Assembly (NCBI RefSeq): GCF_026012015.1
Contig: NZ_BRXR01000001.1
Span: 3,993,501 to 4,057,500 of the forward strand
Direction of reading: 5' to 3'
Length of the DNA stretch: 64,000 bases
Origin: Clostridium omnivorum
Lineage (GTDB): Bacteria; Bacillota; Clostridia; Clostridiales; Clostridiaceae
The notes beneath the pieces were generated by a model, which was not told the origin of the DNA, did not search any database, and saw nothing but the letters and a program-made list of their open reading frames with translations. The translations under genes were made by a program, and so were the position numbers. Each line of letters starts with the position of its first letter. Within the stretch, counting starts at the first letter, position 1. Shown here piece by piece: positions 30,487 to 40,367 of this stretch.

Positions 30487-31242
30487 CTATGTAAGCATTG
30501 AGTATAGCATTTTTATAGCTACACCTAAAGACATAGTTATAAAAATAGGCTTTATTAGCTTAGCTCCTTTATTAAGTGCTAGCTTAGTTCCTATTCTTGC
30601 TCCAAGAATCATGAAAATAGCTACAGGAATACCAAGTGCATAGTCTATTTTATGATTGATAGCAAACATTATTAGAGCAGTAATGTTGCTTACAAAGTTT
30701 AGTACCTTAGCATTTCCACTAGCTTTTACAAAGTCAAAATGAAAAATACTAATTAATCCAAATATTAGAAAAGAACCTGTACCTGGACCGAAAAAACCAT
30801 CATAAAATCCTAATGCAAAAGCTAATATTATGGCTAGAGCTATATTTTTAGCATTTATGCCTTGAAACTTGTCCTCCATTCCTATAGATTTTGAAAAGAA
30901 ACTATAAATACCTACAAATAACACTAATATTAAAACTAGAGTATATAAAAAGGTTTGATCTATCATTAGTACTGTATTTACACCAAGTACAGCCCCAATA
31001 AGAGTAAAGGGTATAGCAAATTTTAATATTTTAAAATCTACTTTTCCGGAAGTTGCGAATTTAATTGAGCTAGTAAAGGAGCCTGCAGTGGAAGAAAATT
31101 TATTTGTACCTAAACTATAATAAGGAGGAACTCCTGCAAGTAAATATGCAGGTACACTTATTAGACCACCGCCTCCAGCAATAGAATCGACTAGTGCTGC
31201 AAGAAAACCAGCTCCACATAAAAAAAGTATTTTCATTAGCAT
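30487..31242 (-). CDS. TauE/SafE family (TSUP) membrane transporter
   Basis: This 251-residue protein has about eight hydrophobic helices arranged as two repeats. Each repeat has the TSUP glycine-rich signature: DSIAGGGGLISVPAYL near residue 20, and GFYDGFFGPGTGSFLIF near 145. The family carries small anions such as sulfite, sulfonates or sulfoacetate; the substrate is not predictable here. It lies downstream of the ltaS-like gene on the same strand, separated by a terminator. Confidence 0.9.
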   Translation of the reverse strand: MLMKILFLCGAGFLAALVDSIAGGGGLISVPAYLLAGVPPYYSLGTNKFSSTAGSFTSSIKFATSGKVDFKILKFAIPFTLIGAVLGVNTVLMIDQTFLYTLVLILVLFVGIYSFFSKSIGMEDKFQGINAKNIALAIILAFALGFYDGFFGPGTGSFLIFGLISIFHFDFVKASGNAKVLNFVSNITALIMFAINHKIDYALGIPVAIFMILGARIGTKLALNKGAKLIKPIFITMSLGVAIKMLYSMLT

Positions 31243-31303
31243 ATTAACACCGCCTATATAAAAGTCAATATTATTGTAACATACTTTTGAATATTGTTAA
31301 TAT

Positions 31304-31335
31304 AAAAAAACTAGAGAATTATCTCCAGTTTTTTT
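31304..31335 (-). terminator. Terminator after the ltaS-like gene
   Basis: The inverted repeat AAAAAAACT-A-GAGA / TCTC-C-AGTTTTTTT has one internal mismatch. Read on the minus strand it ends in a T run just after the LtaS stop. Confidence 0.75.
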
Positions 31336-33196
31336 AATTATTATTCTGTTTATCGTATACCTTTAGTAGATTATGCTTTAATATCTCATCTGAATATTCA
31401 AGTTCCTTTAATCTAGCTGTTCTTTCAGCTTTTAAATCTTCAGTCTCGTTAAGTTTTTCACCACTTGAATAGTCATAATAAGTAGAATTGCTTGAAAGAT
31501 AGAATACTTTTCCATCTGTAAAAGAACCATTTCTAAATACAACCGTGCTATTTTTAGTGTTTAATAAATCACTTCCTAATAAGTCTTGATTTTGAATGTC
31601 TAATATGTTACATAGTGTTGGGTATAAATCTATCTGTCCTGATGTAATATGATTTACTTCAGCATACTCATTACTCGGAAAATGGATCATCATTGGTACC
31701 TTTTGAAGTTTAGCCCATTCAAGCTCATTCATATTTTGGATACCCATAAAATCTGCTAAATCTTTTTCATTTTCTTTAGGTATTGCATTATGATCACCAT
31801 AAAGCACTATTATACTATCTTTAGAAATTCCCTCATCATCAAGCTTTTGTAAAAACATACCAAGCTGTTCATCGGTATAGTGGATAGCTTTGATGTAATT
31901 TCCTAAAAGGGTATTTTCGTATTTACCAGTATTAAAATCACCATAATGTTCAGTATCATCAAAGGGAAAATGACTGCTCAAGGTTATGATGAAGCTAAAA
32001 TAAGGCTTATCCATAGTTTTTAACTTTTCCACTGTTTGATTCAAAAAAGATTTATCACTAAGACCGAGACCCACAGTTTCATCAATATTGAAGTCTTTTT
32101 CACTGTAATAATTATCAAAGCCCTCAGCTTTATACATAATATTTCTATTCCAGAAGGTTTCTTTATATCCGTGAAATACATTAGTGCTGTAACCTTGAGT
32201 TTTTAACACCTTTGCTATGGAATTATAATCATTATCATAATACATGTAGTATGCTGCACCAGATGGTGAAGGATATAGTGAATTATTTGACAAAAACTCA
32301 GCATCAGATGTACCGCCTGAAGAAACTTGATAGTAATAGTTATCAAAATACTTGCTTTGACTAGCAAGTTTGTTTAAATTAGGGGTTATTTCTTCACCAT
32401 TTACCTTAGCATTTATAACAAAGTTTTGCAAAGCTTCTACTTGAATCATTATAAGATTCTTACCCTTACCAACACCTTTTAAAGCTGTGCTGCTTTCAGT
32501 AGTATTGGCCTGAAGATAGTTTTGTATTTCTTCCTCCTTTGTTTTGGATATAGCCATTTTTCTTGAAGCATCATTTTTTAGAGTATTAAATATATCAATA
32601 CCGTGAGTATTTATTAATCCAAGCTTCTTTTCTATGTAAACTTTATTGTACATGGTGCTTATAAGTCGGGGTTGTTCTTTGGATAATTCATAAAAATAAT
32701 AAGAATTTGTGCTAACGGCAATTATTAAAATTGAAAATGTAATTGCAAGTCTTTTTACAAAAGAGATATTTTCAAAATTAAAATGCTTTCTTATTTTCAT
32801 TAATGGTATTATAACAAGAAAGTCACTAAAATAAAGTAAGTCCTGAATTTTAAATATGCTATTAACACTTGATTTTACATCACCTAGTAAAAAACCATTT
32901 TTTATTACAGGAATTGATAGTAAGTCTTTAAAATATCTAAAGTAATTAATATCGCATATAATGGCAATACTTATAATTAAATCCATGAGAAAAAGAAATT
33001 TAACTCTTGATTTATTCTTTAATAATATGGCTATAGCTAGTATTATTGCTATAGATGAAGCAGTAGGGAAAATTGAACTTTTTAAAAAATAGCCTTCTCC
33101 TATTTGAATACTGTACTGTTTTAACTTAATAATTATAATAATGAAAAATAATAGAATATCTATATTAGAAACTGATTTTTTCAAGATCTTATTCAT
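31334..33196 (-). CDS. ltaS: LtaS-type polyglycerolphosphate (lipoteichoic acid) synthase
   Basis: The 620-residue protein has five N-terminal membrane helices (within residues 12-175) and a large extracellular sulfatase-fold domain. The catalytic threonine is T296 in SSGGTSDAEF. Metal and substrate residues include HGYKETFWNRN (about 345), SSHFPFDD (about 405) and YGDHNAIP (about 465). LtaS polymerises glycerol phosphate from phosphatidylglycerol onto a lipid anchor. A GGAGG site precedes the ATG. Whether it is the main synthase or a paralogue cannot be told from this window. Confidence 0.9.
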   Translation of the reverse strand: MNKILKKSVSNIDILLFFIIIIIKLKQYSIQIGEGYFLKSSIFPTASSIAIILAIAILLKNKSRVKFLFLMDLIISIAIICDINYFRYFKDLLSIPVIKNGFLLGDVKSSVNSIFKIQDLLYFSDFLVIIPLMKIRKHFNFENISFVKRLAITFSILIIAVSTNSYYFYELSKEQPRLISTMYNKVYIEKKLGLINTHGIDIFNTLKNDASRKMAISKTKEEEIQNYLQANTTESSTALKGVGKGKNLIMIQVEALQNFVINAKVNGEEITPNLNKLASQSKYFDNYYYQVSSGGTSDAEFLSNNSLYPSPSGAAYYMYYDNDYNSIAKVLKTQGYSTNVFHGYKETFWNRNIMYKAEGFDNYYSEKDFNIDETVGLGLSDKSFLNQTVEKLKTMDKPYFSFIITLSSHFPFDDTEHYGDFNTGKYENTLLGNYIKAIHYTDEQLGMFLQKLDDEGISKDSIIVLYGDHNAIPKENEKDLADFMGIQNMNELEWAKLQKVPMMIHFPSNEYAEVNHITSGQIDLYPTLCNILDIQNQDLLGSDLLNTKNSTVVFRNGSFTDGKVFYLSSNSTYYDYSSGEKLNETEDLKAERTARLKELEYSDEILKHNLLKVYDKQNNN

Positions 33197-33460
33197 ATAA
33201 GTCCTCCATTTGTTATTTTATAACGATAAAAGTATAGAACTTTTATATGTATAAACTCAAAATAAATTGTTAATAAATTGTTACGATTTTGTTAAAGAAA
33301 ATTATAACTGCATAAATATAATTATATTTAGGATATGCAAAAATTATTAAAAAATTTCAAACAATTTTCATACAGCTATAAATTATATTTACATATTTTG
33401 AATACTATTGCATAATAGATAATGAACTAATGGAAATTTAATATTTTGGAGGGTAAGAAA

Positions 33461-33916
33461 ATGCTAGATCAAAATAAAAATTCAATGGAAGAGAATGAAG
33501 AAGAAGTAGTTTTAAATGAAGAAGAATTAGAAAATGCTGATGAAGTTACTGAGATAAATGAAGAAACCATCCCAGGTAATGAAGAACAAGCTAAGGAAGA
33601 AAAGGCAAAAGAAGCTAATGACACTGAAGAAGAAAAAATAGAGGACTTTATTGAGCCTGTAGAGACTTCTAAAGATAAAGTTGTAGGTAAAAAATCCTTC
33701 TTTAGAAATTTAATTGCTGCAATTGTGGATGAGGCAGTTATAGGTATAATTTCAGTTGTATTACTTTATTTGGGTGATTTTATATTAAGAGCAGCAGGAT
33801 ATTTTATTAGTGGAAAGATAAGCATGCTACTTATCATATTTGTTGTAGTTTCAATACTTTATCCAGCAATAATGGAAAGTACTAAAAAAGGTAATACTAT
33901 TGGCAGAAGCATATAA
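33461..33916 (+). CDS. Acidic protein with a short RDD-like membrane domain
   Basis: The 151-residue product starts with about 75 very acidic residues (repeated Glu/Asn/Asp, low complexity). A hydrophobic C-terminal part then has two helices (about 85-108 and 115-140) and begins FFRNLIAAIVDEAVIG. The AxxVDE segment and the terminal ESTKKGNTIGRS resemble the start and middle of RDD domains, but the chain stops where RDD proteins usually continue. The ATG at 33461 follows GGAGGG at 33448-33453. Function is unknown. Confidence 0.6.
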   Translation: MLDQNKNSMEENEEEVVLNEEELENADEVTEINEETIPGNEEQAKEEKAKEANDTEEEKIEDFIEPVETSKDKVVGKKSFFRNLIAAIVDEAVIGIISVVLLYLGDFILRAAGYFISGKISMLLIIFVVVSILYPAIMESTKKGNTIGRSI

Positions 33917-33949
33917 TAACACAATATATTAATTAGGAGCAGCGTTCGC

Positions 33950-35302
33950 ATGAAAAAAGGAAACGTATATGATATTTTTATAAAAGAAACAGAATTTCCA
34001 GGTTATGGTGTAGGAGAAGTAGAAGGTCATAAGGTTTATATAAAGAATGCCCTGCCAGGTCAAAAGATAAAGGGTAAAATAATAAAAAAGAAGAGTTCTC
34101 ATGTTGAAGCTAACTTATTAGAGGTGCTTGAAGATGTGGACTATAAAATCCATAATAAGTGTGCTCATTTTGGTCAATGTGGTGGATGCACTCATCAGAT
34201 GATATCCTACGAAAAGCAATTAGAGTTAAAACAGCAGCAAGTTTTAAAGCTTCTAAAGGAAGCAAATATAGAAGATTATGATTTTTTAGGAATCGAAAAG
34301 TCACCTGAAGAGTTTGCATATAGAAACAAGATGGAATATACCTTTGGAGATTATGAAAAAGGTGGAGAACTTACACTAGGAATGCATGTAAAAGGAAAAA
34401 GCTTTAGCATATTAACTGTTGATAGCTGTGAAATAGTAGATGAGGACTTTAGGAAAATACTAAATACAGTACTTAGTTATTTTAGAGATAAGAAGTTACC
34501 TTACTACAGAGTATTAGCGCATGAAGGCTATTTAAGAAACCTGGTTATTAGAAAGACAAAAAATACTGGAGAAATATTAATCAATATTGTAACAACAACA
34601 CAAATTGATTTTGACTTAACAGAGTTAAATAATCTTTTATTGCAATTAAATTATAATGATACAATTAAAGGTATAATACATACATTAAATGATTCCCTTG
34701 CAGATATGGTGCAAGCAGATGAAGTAAAAATATTATATGGAAGAGATTATATAATAGAAGAGTTACTAGGCTTAAAGTTTAAAATTTCTCCATTTTCATT
34801 TTTCCAGACTAATTCCAAGGGTGCTGAAAAGCTATACAGCATAGTACGAGAATTTTTAGGAAAAGCAGATTCTAAGGTAGTGTTTGACCTTTATTGTGGT
34901 ACGGGTACTATTGGTCAGATTGTAGCACCAAAGGCTAAAAGGGTTTTAGGCATAGAACTTATAGAAGAAGCAGTAATTTCAGCTAGAGAAAATGCCAAAC
35001 TAAATAATCTTTCAAACTGTGAATTCATTGCTGGAGATGTTGCTAAGGTAATTCAGACTATTGATGAAAAGCCAGATGTTATAATTCTTGATCCACCAAG
35101 AGCAGGAGTTCATCCAACAGCAATGGACTATGTAATAAAATTCAATGCTCCAGACATCGTGTATGTATCCTGTAATCCAAAGAGTTTAGCAAATGATCTT
35201 AAGGTATTAACTGACAGAGGATATAAAGTTGAAAAGATTAAGCTTATGGATATGTTTCCACATACTCCTCACGTGGAGACGGTAGTTTCATTAAAAAAAT
35301 AG
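33950..35302 (+). CDS. rlmD: 23S rRNA (uracil-C5)-methyltransferase RlmD/RlmCD
   Basis: The 450-residue SAM-dependent enzyme methylates uracil(s) of 23S rRNA. The N-terminal TRAM domain (about 1-60) includes [20 protein letters not shown]. The iron-sulfur cluster cysteines are in [13 protein letters not shown] (about 65). The SAM motif [13 protein letters not shown] is near 310, with LDPPRAG near 382 and the catalytic cysteine in VSCNPKSLA near 410. In Gram-positives one enzyme often modifies both U747 and U1939 (RlmCD). TTAGGAG precedes the ATG. Confidence 0.93.
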   Translation: MKKGNVYDIFIKETEFPGYGVGEVEGHKVYIKNALPGQKIKGKIIKKKSSHVEANLLEVLEDVDYKIHNKCAHFGQCGGCTHQMISYEKQLELKQQQVLKLLKEANIEDYDFLGIEKSPEEFAYRNKMEYTFGDYEKGGELTLGMHVKGKSFSILTVDSCEIVDEDFRKILNTVLSYFRDKKLPYYRVLAHEGYLRNLVIRKTKNTGEILINIVTTTQIDFDLTELNNLLLQLNYNDTIKGIIHTLNDSLADMVQADEVKILYGRDYIIEELLGLKFKISPFSFFQTNSKGAEKLYSIVREFLGKADSKVVFDLYCGTGTIGQIVAPKAKRVLGIELIEEAVISARENAKLNNLSNCEFIAGDVAKVIQTIDEKPDVIILDPPRAGVHPTAMDYVIKFNAPDIVYVSCNPKSLANDLKVLTDRGYKVEKIKLMDMFPHTPHVETVVSLKK

Positions 35303-35354
35303 CAGGAAGATTTGAAATAAATCTTCAGGAAGAGTAATTGGAGGAGGATACATT

Positions 35355-36479
35355 ATGAAAATTTCAAAAAAAGATGCGCTTGCATGGTTTGAGTTTTTTT
35401 CAATATTACCAGAGGATGAGGAACTAATGATAAAACAACAAGAAATCATTTACTCTACCTTTGCTCAAATTGAGGCAGCCATCGAACATAGAAATGATAA
35501 ACTAAAGTTGGAAATTGCAGGTCTGAAAACTTTAGAGAATAGAACTCTTTTTGTGGGAAACGAAAGCAAATTTTCAAAGGGATGCCGCTCTTGTTTGCTA
35601 GGAACCGGCTTAGGAGCTATTAGAAAAACAAATAAATGTAACATAGAGTGTAAGTTCTGTTATAATTATGGAGATTTAGATAATATTCCTCCAGTTGGCG
35701 AAGGTATGTGGGAAATTGGAGGTACAAAATTTTATGAGAAGGATATAGATTTACTTCTTTCCATTCACAAGAAACCCACTGGCGTTGCTTACGTTTATTT
35801 AGAGCCATTTATGGAAATTGAAAAATATTATTCCATTATAAAAAAATTTAATGCAGCGGGAATTTATCAGCATTTATATACAAATGGCACTTTAGCAACA
35901 GAAGATACATTGAAAGCATTAGGTGAAGCCGGTCTTGACGAGATACGGTTCAACCTAGGTGCCTCTAATTGTTCAGACAAAGTAATAGACAATATTGGAG
36001 TAGCAAAAAAGTATATTAAGAATGTAGGTATTGAAACTCCAATGACTCCAGAGTTTTTCGAAGCTTTTTTTAAGAAAAAGCAAGCTATTTTAGATACAAA
36101 ACTGGATTTTATCAATTGTGCAGAGTTACATTTAAATGAGAATAACATAGACAATTACTATGGGGAAAACATGTATATTGCAAGGCAGGGCTATATATCT
36201 CCAATTTGGAGTAGAGAGTTAACTCTGAAATTCATGAAAAAAGCCGATGAAGAAAAGTGGGATTTTGCAGTTCATGATTGCTCAAACAATACAAAATTTG
36301 CTAGGGATTTAAATTTGAGCAGCAAAGAGGGTAAGTGGTTCGGAGCTAGTAATTATACTTGTGAGTTTTCCAGGATTCCGTACGAAGCATTCTTACCAAT
36401 ACTTCGTGATGACAATTTCAAATTTTTAAGTGAAGAAGAATTGCCTGATGGCTATAAGCCAGGAGAACTTATTTTTTAG
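35355..36479 (+). CDS. Radical SAM protein of unknown function
   Basis: This 374-residue protein has the radical SAM cluster motif CNIECKFC (residues about 95-102) in a TIM-barrel context. A preceding cysteine pair, GCRSCLLGTG (about 76-85), may take part in an additional site. The N-terminal 60 residues are helical. It begins 52 bp after rlmD on the same strand and ends at its own terminator. I do not recognise the subfamily. Motifs later in the chain (LYTNGTLATEDTLKALGEAG, DEIRFNLGASN) are general radical SAM features, and no peptide substrate gene is visible. Confidence 0.75.
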   Translation: MKISKKDALAWFEFFSILPEDEELMIKQQEIIYSTFAQIEAAIEHRNDKLKLEIAGLKTLENRTLFVGNESKFSKGCRSCLLGTGLGAIRKTNKCNIECKFCYNYGDLDNIPPVGEGMWEIGGTKFYEKDIDLLLSIHKKPTGVAYVYLEPFMEIEKYYSIIKKFNAAGIYQHLYTNGTLATEDTLKALGEAGLDEIRFNLGASNCSDKVIDNIGVAKKYIKNVGIETPMTPEFFEAFFKKKQAILDTKLDFINCAELHLNENNIDNYYGENMYIARQGYISPIWSRELTLKFMKKADEEKWDFAVHDCSNNTKFARDLNLSSKEGKWFGASNYTCEFSRIPYEAFLPILRDDNFKFLSEEELPDGYKPGELIF

Positions 36480-36506
36480 AAAGTCTTTAATTTGTTTTCA
36501 AGATAA

Positions 36507-36551
36507 AATTTGCCGCTAAGGATCTATTTGATTCAAGCGGCATTATTTTTG
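36507..36551 (+). terminator. Terminator after the radical SAM gene
   Basis: A 7-bp GC-containing stem (TGCCGCT / AGCGGCA), flanked by AAT/ATT pairing, has an 18-nt loop and a T-rich tail. Confidence 0.75.
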
Positions 36552-36782
36552 CCTGTTTAAAGTATTTTTAGATGATAATAATGTTTGCTTTTTGTAATAT
36601 ATTACATATGAGTTATTGGTTTTCTTCTGCGAGTAATTATATAATTGGAATCATTATGAGTTATATATTATAGTGAATGATGATTATAAAACATTTTCGT
36701 GGTAAAATATATAATATAAAAAATAACATATATAGCTCCATTATCTAGTTTTTTACTAAGAAAATGTAAAGCGGTGATTTTA

Positions 36783-37517
36783 TTGGATATAATTATATGC
36801 GAAGATAGACAGGAATATATAAAAGAAATCTCAAATATAGTAAAACTTTTTTTTCAGGATAGTGATATAAAATGCAACATTAATGCATTTAATCATTATG
36901 AAGAAACAATAAACTATATTAAATCTTTAACTTCTTATGAAGAGTGCCTATATATTTTAGACATAGATTTAAAGCAGGATAAGAATGGGTTATTATTAGG
37001 AAGAGAAATAAGAAATTTAGATGATTATAAAGGGGAAATGATGTATATTACTTCCTACGTTCATCAAATGGGTAGTGTATTTAAATATAAACTAAGAATA
37101 TTAGATTTTATAGATAAAGGCTGCGATATGGAAAATGACCTGAAAAAGGCACTTAGCGCATATCTTAAGATTTATAAACATAGGATTGAGAGTGAAGCTT
37201 TAGTATTTAAAGTTGGCGCGGACGTAATTAAAGTAAAGCCTTTAGATATTGTATTGATAGAAACTGATAAACATAAAAAGAAAATTATATTGCATACTGC
37301 TAAAGATAAAATAAGTTTAAATTTAACATTAAAAGAAATTGAAGAAAAGCTTACAGATGATTTTATACAAATTCATAGATGTATTATTGTGAATAGGAAT
37401 CATATTAAAAGGATTGAACATGTTGATAAAGATTTGTATGTAGTTCTTACTGGTGATATAAAAGAGCCAGTTTCCAAGAGAAGAGAAAGGGAAATAAAAA
37501 CATGCATTATACAATAG
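36783..37517 (+). CDS. AgrA-like LytTR response regulator
   Basis: The 244-residue regulator has a receiver domain starting DIIICEDRQEYIKE with phospho-acceptor D60 in YILDIDLKQDKNG. The wording resembles AgrA, including the SYVHQMG and DFIDKG segments. A LytTR DNA-binding domain follows (about residues 140-240, with FIQIHRCIIVNRNHIKRIE). The TTG at 36783 is preferred because GGTGAT at 36773-36778 matches the 3' part of the ribosome binding consensus at proper distance. A GTG at 36774 is the alternative. It overlaps the kinase gene by 16 bp. No agrB or agrD is present nearby. Confidence 0.85.
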   Translation: MDIIICEDRQEYIKEISNIVKLFFQDSDIKCNINAFNHYEETINYIKSLTSYEECLYILDIDLKQDKNGLLLGREIRNLDDYKGEMMYITSYVHQMGSVFKYKLRILDFIDKGCDMENDLKKALSAYLKIYKHRIESEALVFKVGADVIKVKPLDIVLIETDKHKKKIILHTAKDKISLNLTLKEIEEKLTDDFIQIHRCIIVNRNHIKRIEHVDKDLYVVLTGDIKEPVSKRREREIKTCIIQ

Positions 37518-38794
37518 CAACTACTTTTGTTCAGGCATACCTTATATATGTATATTCAAATCAAAAAACAAAAATAAATATCAAGAATATTAGTGCAATA
37601 GTTTTAGTTATACTTATTAAACCTACAACTATGGGATTTTTGCAAGATAGCTTTCTAGTTTTTATATTTGTATGGCTTTGTAATTATATTATAAGCCATT
37701 TTTTAGTTGGTAGAGATATTAAACGCAATATACAGCTTTCTTTTTTTGTTGAGTTAATCACTTTACTATCATATTATATGAGTGCAGGCATAGTACTCAT
37801 TATGGGCTATAGTATAAATATAAAAGATATATTTAATTTTAATATATTGTTATATAAAGTTAACTACTATTTTGTTTTCATTTATTTAGCTATCATGATA
37901 GCTTTTGCAGTGTTTAGAAGATATATTCCTCTAAGCTTTTCCAGTGAGGGTGTAAAGGAAAGAGACTTTAGTGGCATATATATTATTATCGCAATTAATC
38001 TAATAATAGAGATAATAAATAATTTTAATTTAAACTTTGGAATTAAATTAATCGCATTTGTTTGTATTAATTTATTCGTTTTAATTTTTTATATTATAAA
38101 CAATGAACTAAGCATTGAAAAAATAAAAGCTAAGTTACAATTAAAGGAAAAGGAGAAAAGAATTGAAGAGCTTAGCCTTTACATAGAAACTATAGAAGAA
38201 TTAGTTGAAAAATACCGAGAATTTAAGCATGATTATAAAAATATTATTTTAGGTGTCGGAGCAGAAAATTCTAATGTAAATAATTTATTAGAAAAAATAA
38301 ATAAAGAAGTAGCAGGAGATGAGAGTTATCATTCTTTTTTAAACTTAAAAGACATAAGTTACATTCCGCTAAAATCCATACTTTCATACTACATAATGCT
38401 AAGCATTAAGAAAAATGTAGAAGTAAGCTTAATAGTTATAGGAGAAATAAAGGAATCTTACATAACGGAAGTGGAATTTTCTAGAGTTATGGGAATCATA
38501 TTAGAAAACGCATTAGAAGAAGCATCAGAAAATGAGAGCAAGAAAATAGAAATTTATGTTGAAGCATCTGATGGTGGTTTAAATATTACAGTAGGAAATA
38601 CCTTTAAAAGTAAAGAAATGAACCTAGATAAGATTTTTAATAAGGGTTATTCTACAAAAGGAGAAAATAGAGGATTAGGTCTTCATATACTTAAATATAT
38701 AGTTGATAAAAATTCTAATATGACTTTAAATACATTTATAAATGAAGGAATGTTTATTCAAGATTTATATATTTTTTCTGTAAAAAGAAGTTAA
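37502..38794 (+). CDS. AgrC-like GHKL sensor histidine kinase
   Basis: The 430-residue sensor has six or seven N-terminal membrane helices (about 1-205), a coiled-coil linker (about 205-235), the phospho-acceptor H243 in EFKHDYKNI, and a GHKL ATPase domain. In the latter the N box is ILENALEEASE (about 335) and the G box is GENRGLGLHILKYI (about 390). The architecture is that of peptide-sensing AgrC/ComD-like kinases (HPK10 type). It overlaps the AgrA-like gene and surely pairs with it; its ligand is not encoded in view. Confidence 0.87.
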   Translation: MHYTIATTFVQAYLIYVYSNQKTKINIKNISAIVLVILIKPTTMGFLQDSFLVFIFVWLCNYIISHFLVGRDIKRNIQLSFFVELITLLSYYMSAGIVLIMGYSINIKDIFNFNILLYKVNYYFVFIYLAIMIAFAVFRRYIPLSFSSEGVKERDFSGIYIIIAINLIIEIINNFNLNFGIKLIAFVCINLFVLIFYIINNELSIEKIKAKLQLKEKEKRIEELSLYIETIEELVEKYREFKHDYKNIILGVGAENSNVNNLLEKINKEVAGDESYHSFLNLKDISYIPLKSILSYYIMLSIKKNVEVSLIVIGEIKESYITEVEFSRVMGIILENALEEASENESKKIEIYVEASDGGLNITVGNTFKSKEMNLDKIFNKGYSTKGENRGLGLHILKYIVDKNSNMTLNTFINEGMFIQDLYIFSVKRS

Positions 38795-38825
38795 AAGGAA
38801 AATAGTACTTTTAACTTCTTTTTAC
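38780..38825 (+). terminator. Long perfect hairpin at the end of the agrC-like gene
   Basis: A perfect 18-bp inverted repeat (left 38780-38797, right 38808-38825, 10-nt loop) spans the kinase stop codon. Its right arm is T-rich (CTTTTAACTTCTTTTTAC), consistent with termination. Confidence 0.75.
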
Positions 38826-38893
38826 GTTTAGATTAAAAAATAACCTCCTAACGTAATAGCATATAAAACTTAAGGTGAAAGAATAAGCGTTGG

Positions 38894-38919
38894 AAGAAAG
38901 TCTATTTTAACTTTCTTTT
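38894..38919 (+). terminator. Terminator-like hairpin in front of the MFS gene
   Basis: AAGAAAGT (38894-38901) and ACTTTCTT (38910-38917) form an 8-bp stem followed by TT. It could be a second terminator or, if transcription starts upstream of it, an attenuator for the transporter. Confidence 0.45.
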
Positions 38920-38966
38920 AATAGGTATAACATGAAATTGTTCAATAAGTTTAGGAGGGAAAATAT

Positions 38967-40367
38967 ATGCCAAATTACAAAGGTAATGATCGTTTATTAT
39001 TTGGAATGGTTCTTGGAGTTGCAACTTACTGGTTATTTGCAGGCAGCATAACAGCAGGGGTACCGGCAATCCATCAAAGCTTAGGAATCTCAAGTTCTGT
39101 TATTAGCACTGCAGTTAGTATAACTGCATTAATTTGTGGAGTAACTATTGTAACTGCTGGAGGTATCGCTGATAAGTTAGGGCGTATAAAGATTAATCAA
39201 GTTGGATTTATTTTAAGTATAATTGGTTCTATACTTTGTGGGATATCACAGGGACAATCACTTCTTATTATAGGTCGTGTTATCCAAGGTTTATCAGGTG
39301 CATTTATTATGCCTGCTACTTTAGCTATTATAAATGCCTACTATGAAGGTACAGCTCGTCCTCGTGCCCTAAGCTTTTGGTCTTTAGCTTCATGGGGTGG
39401 TAGTGGTCTTTCTAACTTCTTTGGTGGTGCGGTAGTATCAGCCTTAGGGTGGAGATGGTTATTTTGGATTACTGTTCCAGTAGCTGTGGTTGGTATGTTT
39501 TTAATTAATGGTACTCCAGAAAGTAAAAATACTAGTGGAGAAAAACAAAACTTTGACTATTTTGGAATTATTACTATAGTAATATCATTACTTTCATTAA
39601 ATTTAATAGTTACTCGTGGTTTACAGTGGGGTTGGTTAAGTACTAAGGTTCTAATACTATTAGCTGTATTTGTTGCTGCATTTGTATTGTTTATAATTGT
39701 AGAACGCAAAAATGCAGCACCATTAGTTGATTTTTCACTATTTAGAAGCAAAGGTTACAACGCTGCCGTAATTTCAAATTTCTTGCTTAATATGTGTGCA
39801 GGTTGTTTATTTATACTAATGCCCTACGTACAGACAACAAGAGGATTAACTTCTTTCCAAAGTGGCTTGTTAACTATTGGCTATTTAATAGCTATAGTAT
39901 CAACAATTCGTGTAGGGGAAAAAGTGATGCTTAAGACAGGAGCACGCTATCCTATGATTATAGGAACTCTATTGGCTGCTGTAGGAATCTTCTTAATGAC
40001 ATTAACTTTCTTAACGAATATTTTATATTTTGCATGTATTTTTGTTGGACTTGCTATTATGGGAGTTGGATTCGGATTTTATGCTACTCCATCTACAAAC
40101 ACAGCAGTTGGAAATGTTCCTAAAGAAAAAGCTGGATCTGCATCAGGTATTTATAAAATGGCTAGTTCTTTAGGAGGTAGTTTTGGAGTTGCTATTTCTG
40201 GAGCGGTTTCTACAGCAATTCTTATGAGCAGTAAGACAGCTTCAAATTTAGCAGCTGGACTAGGACTTGGAGTTAGCGTAATAGCAGGAACTATTTCATT
40301 AATTGCTGTTTTAGCACTAGTTCCTAAGATAAAGAGAAGTGAAGGAAATGAAAGAAAGGTAGCTTAG
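38967..40367 (+). CDS. DHA2-type MFS drug transporter (14 TM)
   Basis: The 466-residue protein has about 14 membrane helices and the major facilitator motif A variant GGIADKLGRIK (about residue 55). It also has GRVIQGLSGAFIMPATLAI (about 100) and the WRWLFWITVPV segment that marks the DHA2 drug:H+ antiporter family. Substrates are typically cationic dyes, antiseptics or antibiotics. Arginine is coded mostly by CGT/CGC (for example in the stretch encoding ARPRALS), whereas surrounding genes use AGA almost only. That suggests acquisition from another Firmicute. A TAGGAGGG site precedes the ATG. Confidence 0.87.
   Translation: MPNYKGNDRLLFGMVLGVATYWLFAGSITAGVPAIHQSLGISSSVISTAVSITALICGVTIVTAGGIADKLGRIKINQVGFILSIIGSILCGISQGQSLLIIGRVIQGLSGAFIMPATLAIINAYYEGTARPRALSFWSLASWGGSGLSNFFGGAVVSALGWRWLFWITVPVAVVGMFLINGTPESKNTSGEKQNFDYFGIITIVISLLSLNLIVTRGLQWGWLSTKVLILLAVFVAAFVLFIIVERKNAAPLVDFSLFRSKGYNAAVISNFLLNMCAGCLFILMPYVQTTRGLTSFQSGLLTIGYLIAIVSTIRVGEKVMLKTGARYPMIIGTLLAAVGIFLMTLTFLTNILYFACIFVGLAIMGVGFGFYATPSTNTAVGNVPKEKAGSASGIYKMASSLGGSFGVAISGAVSTAILMSSKTASNLAAGLGLGVSVIAGTISLIAVLALVPKIKRSEGNERKVA

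Noticed and set aside
36581-36673. 30-residue hydrophobic ORF upstream of the AgrA-like gene, a possible signal peptide precursor
   Set aside because: It has no ribosome binding site and lacks the AgrD layout (amphipathic leader, cysteine-containing core, acidic tail).
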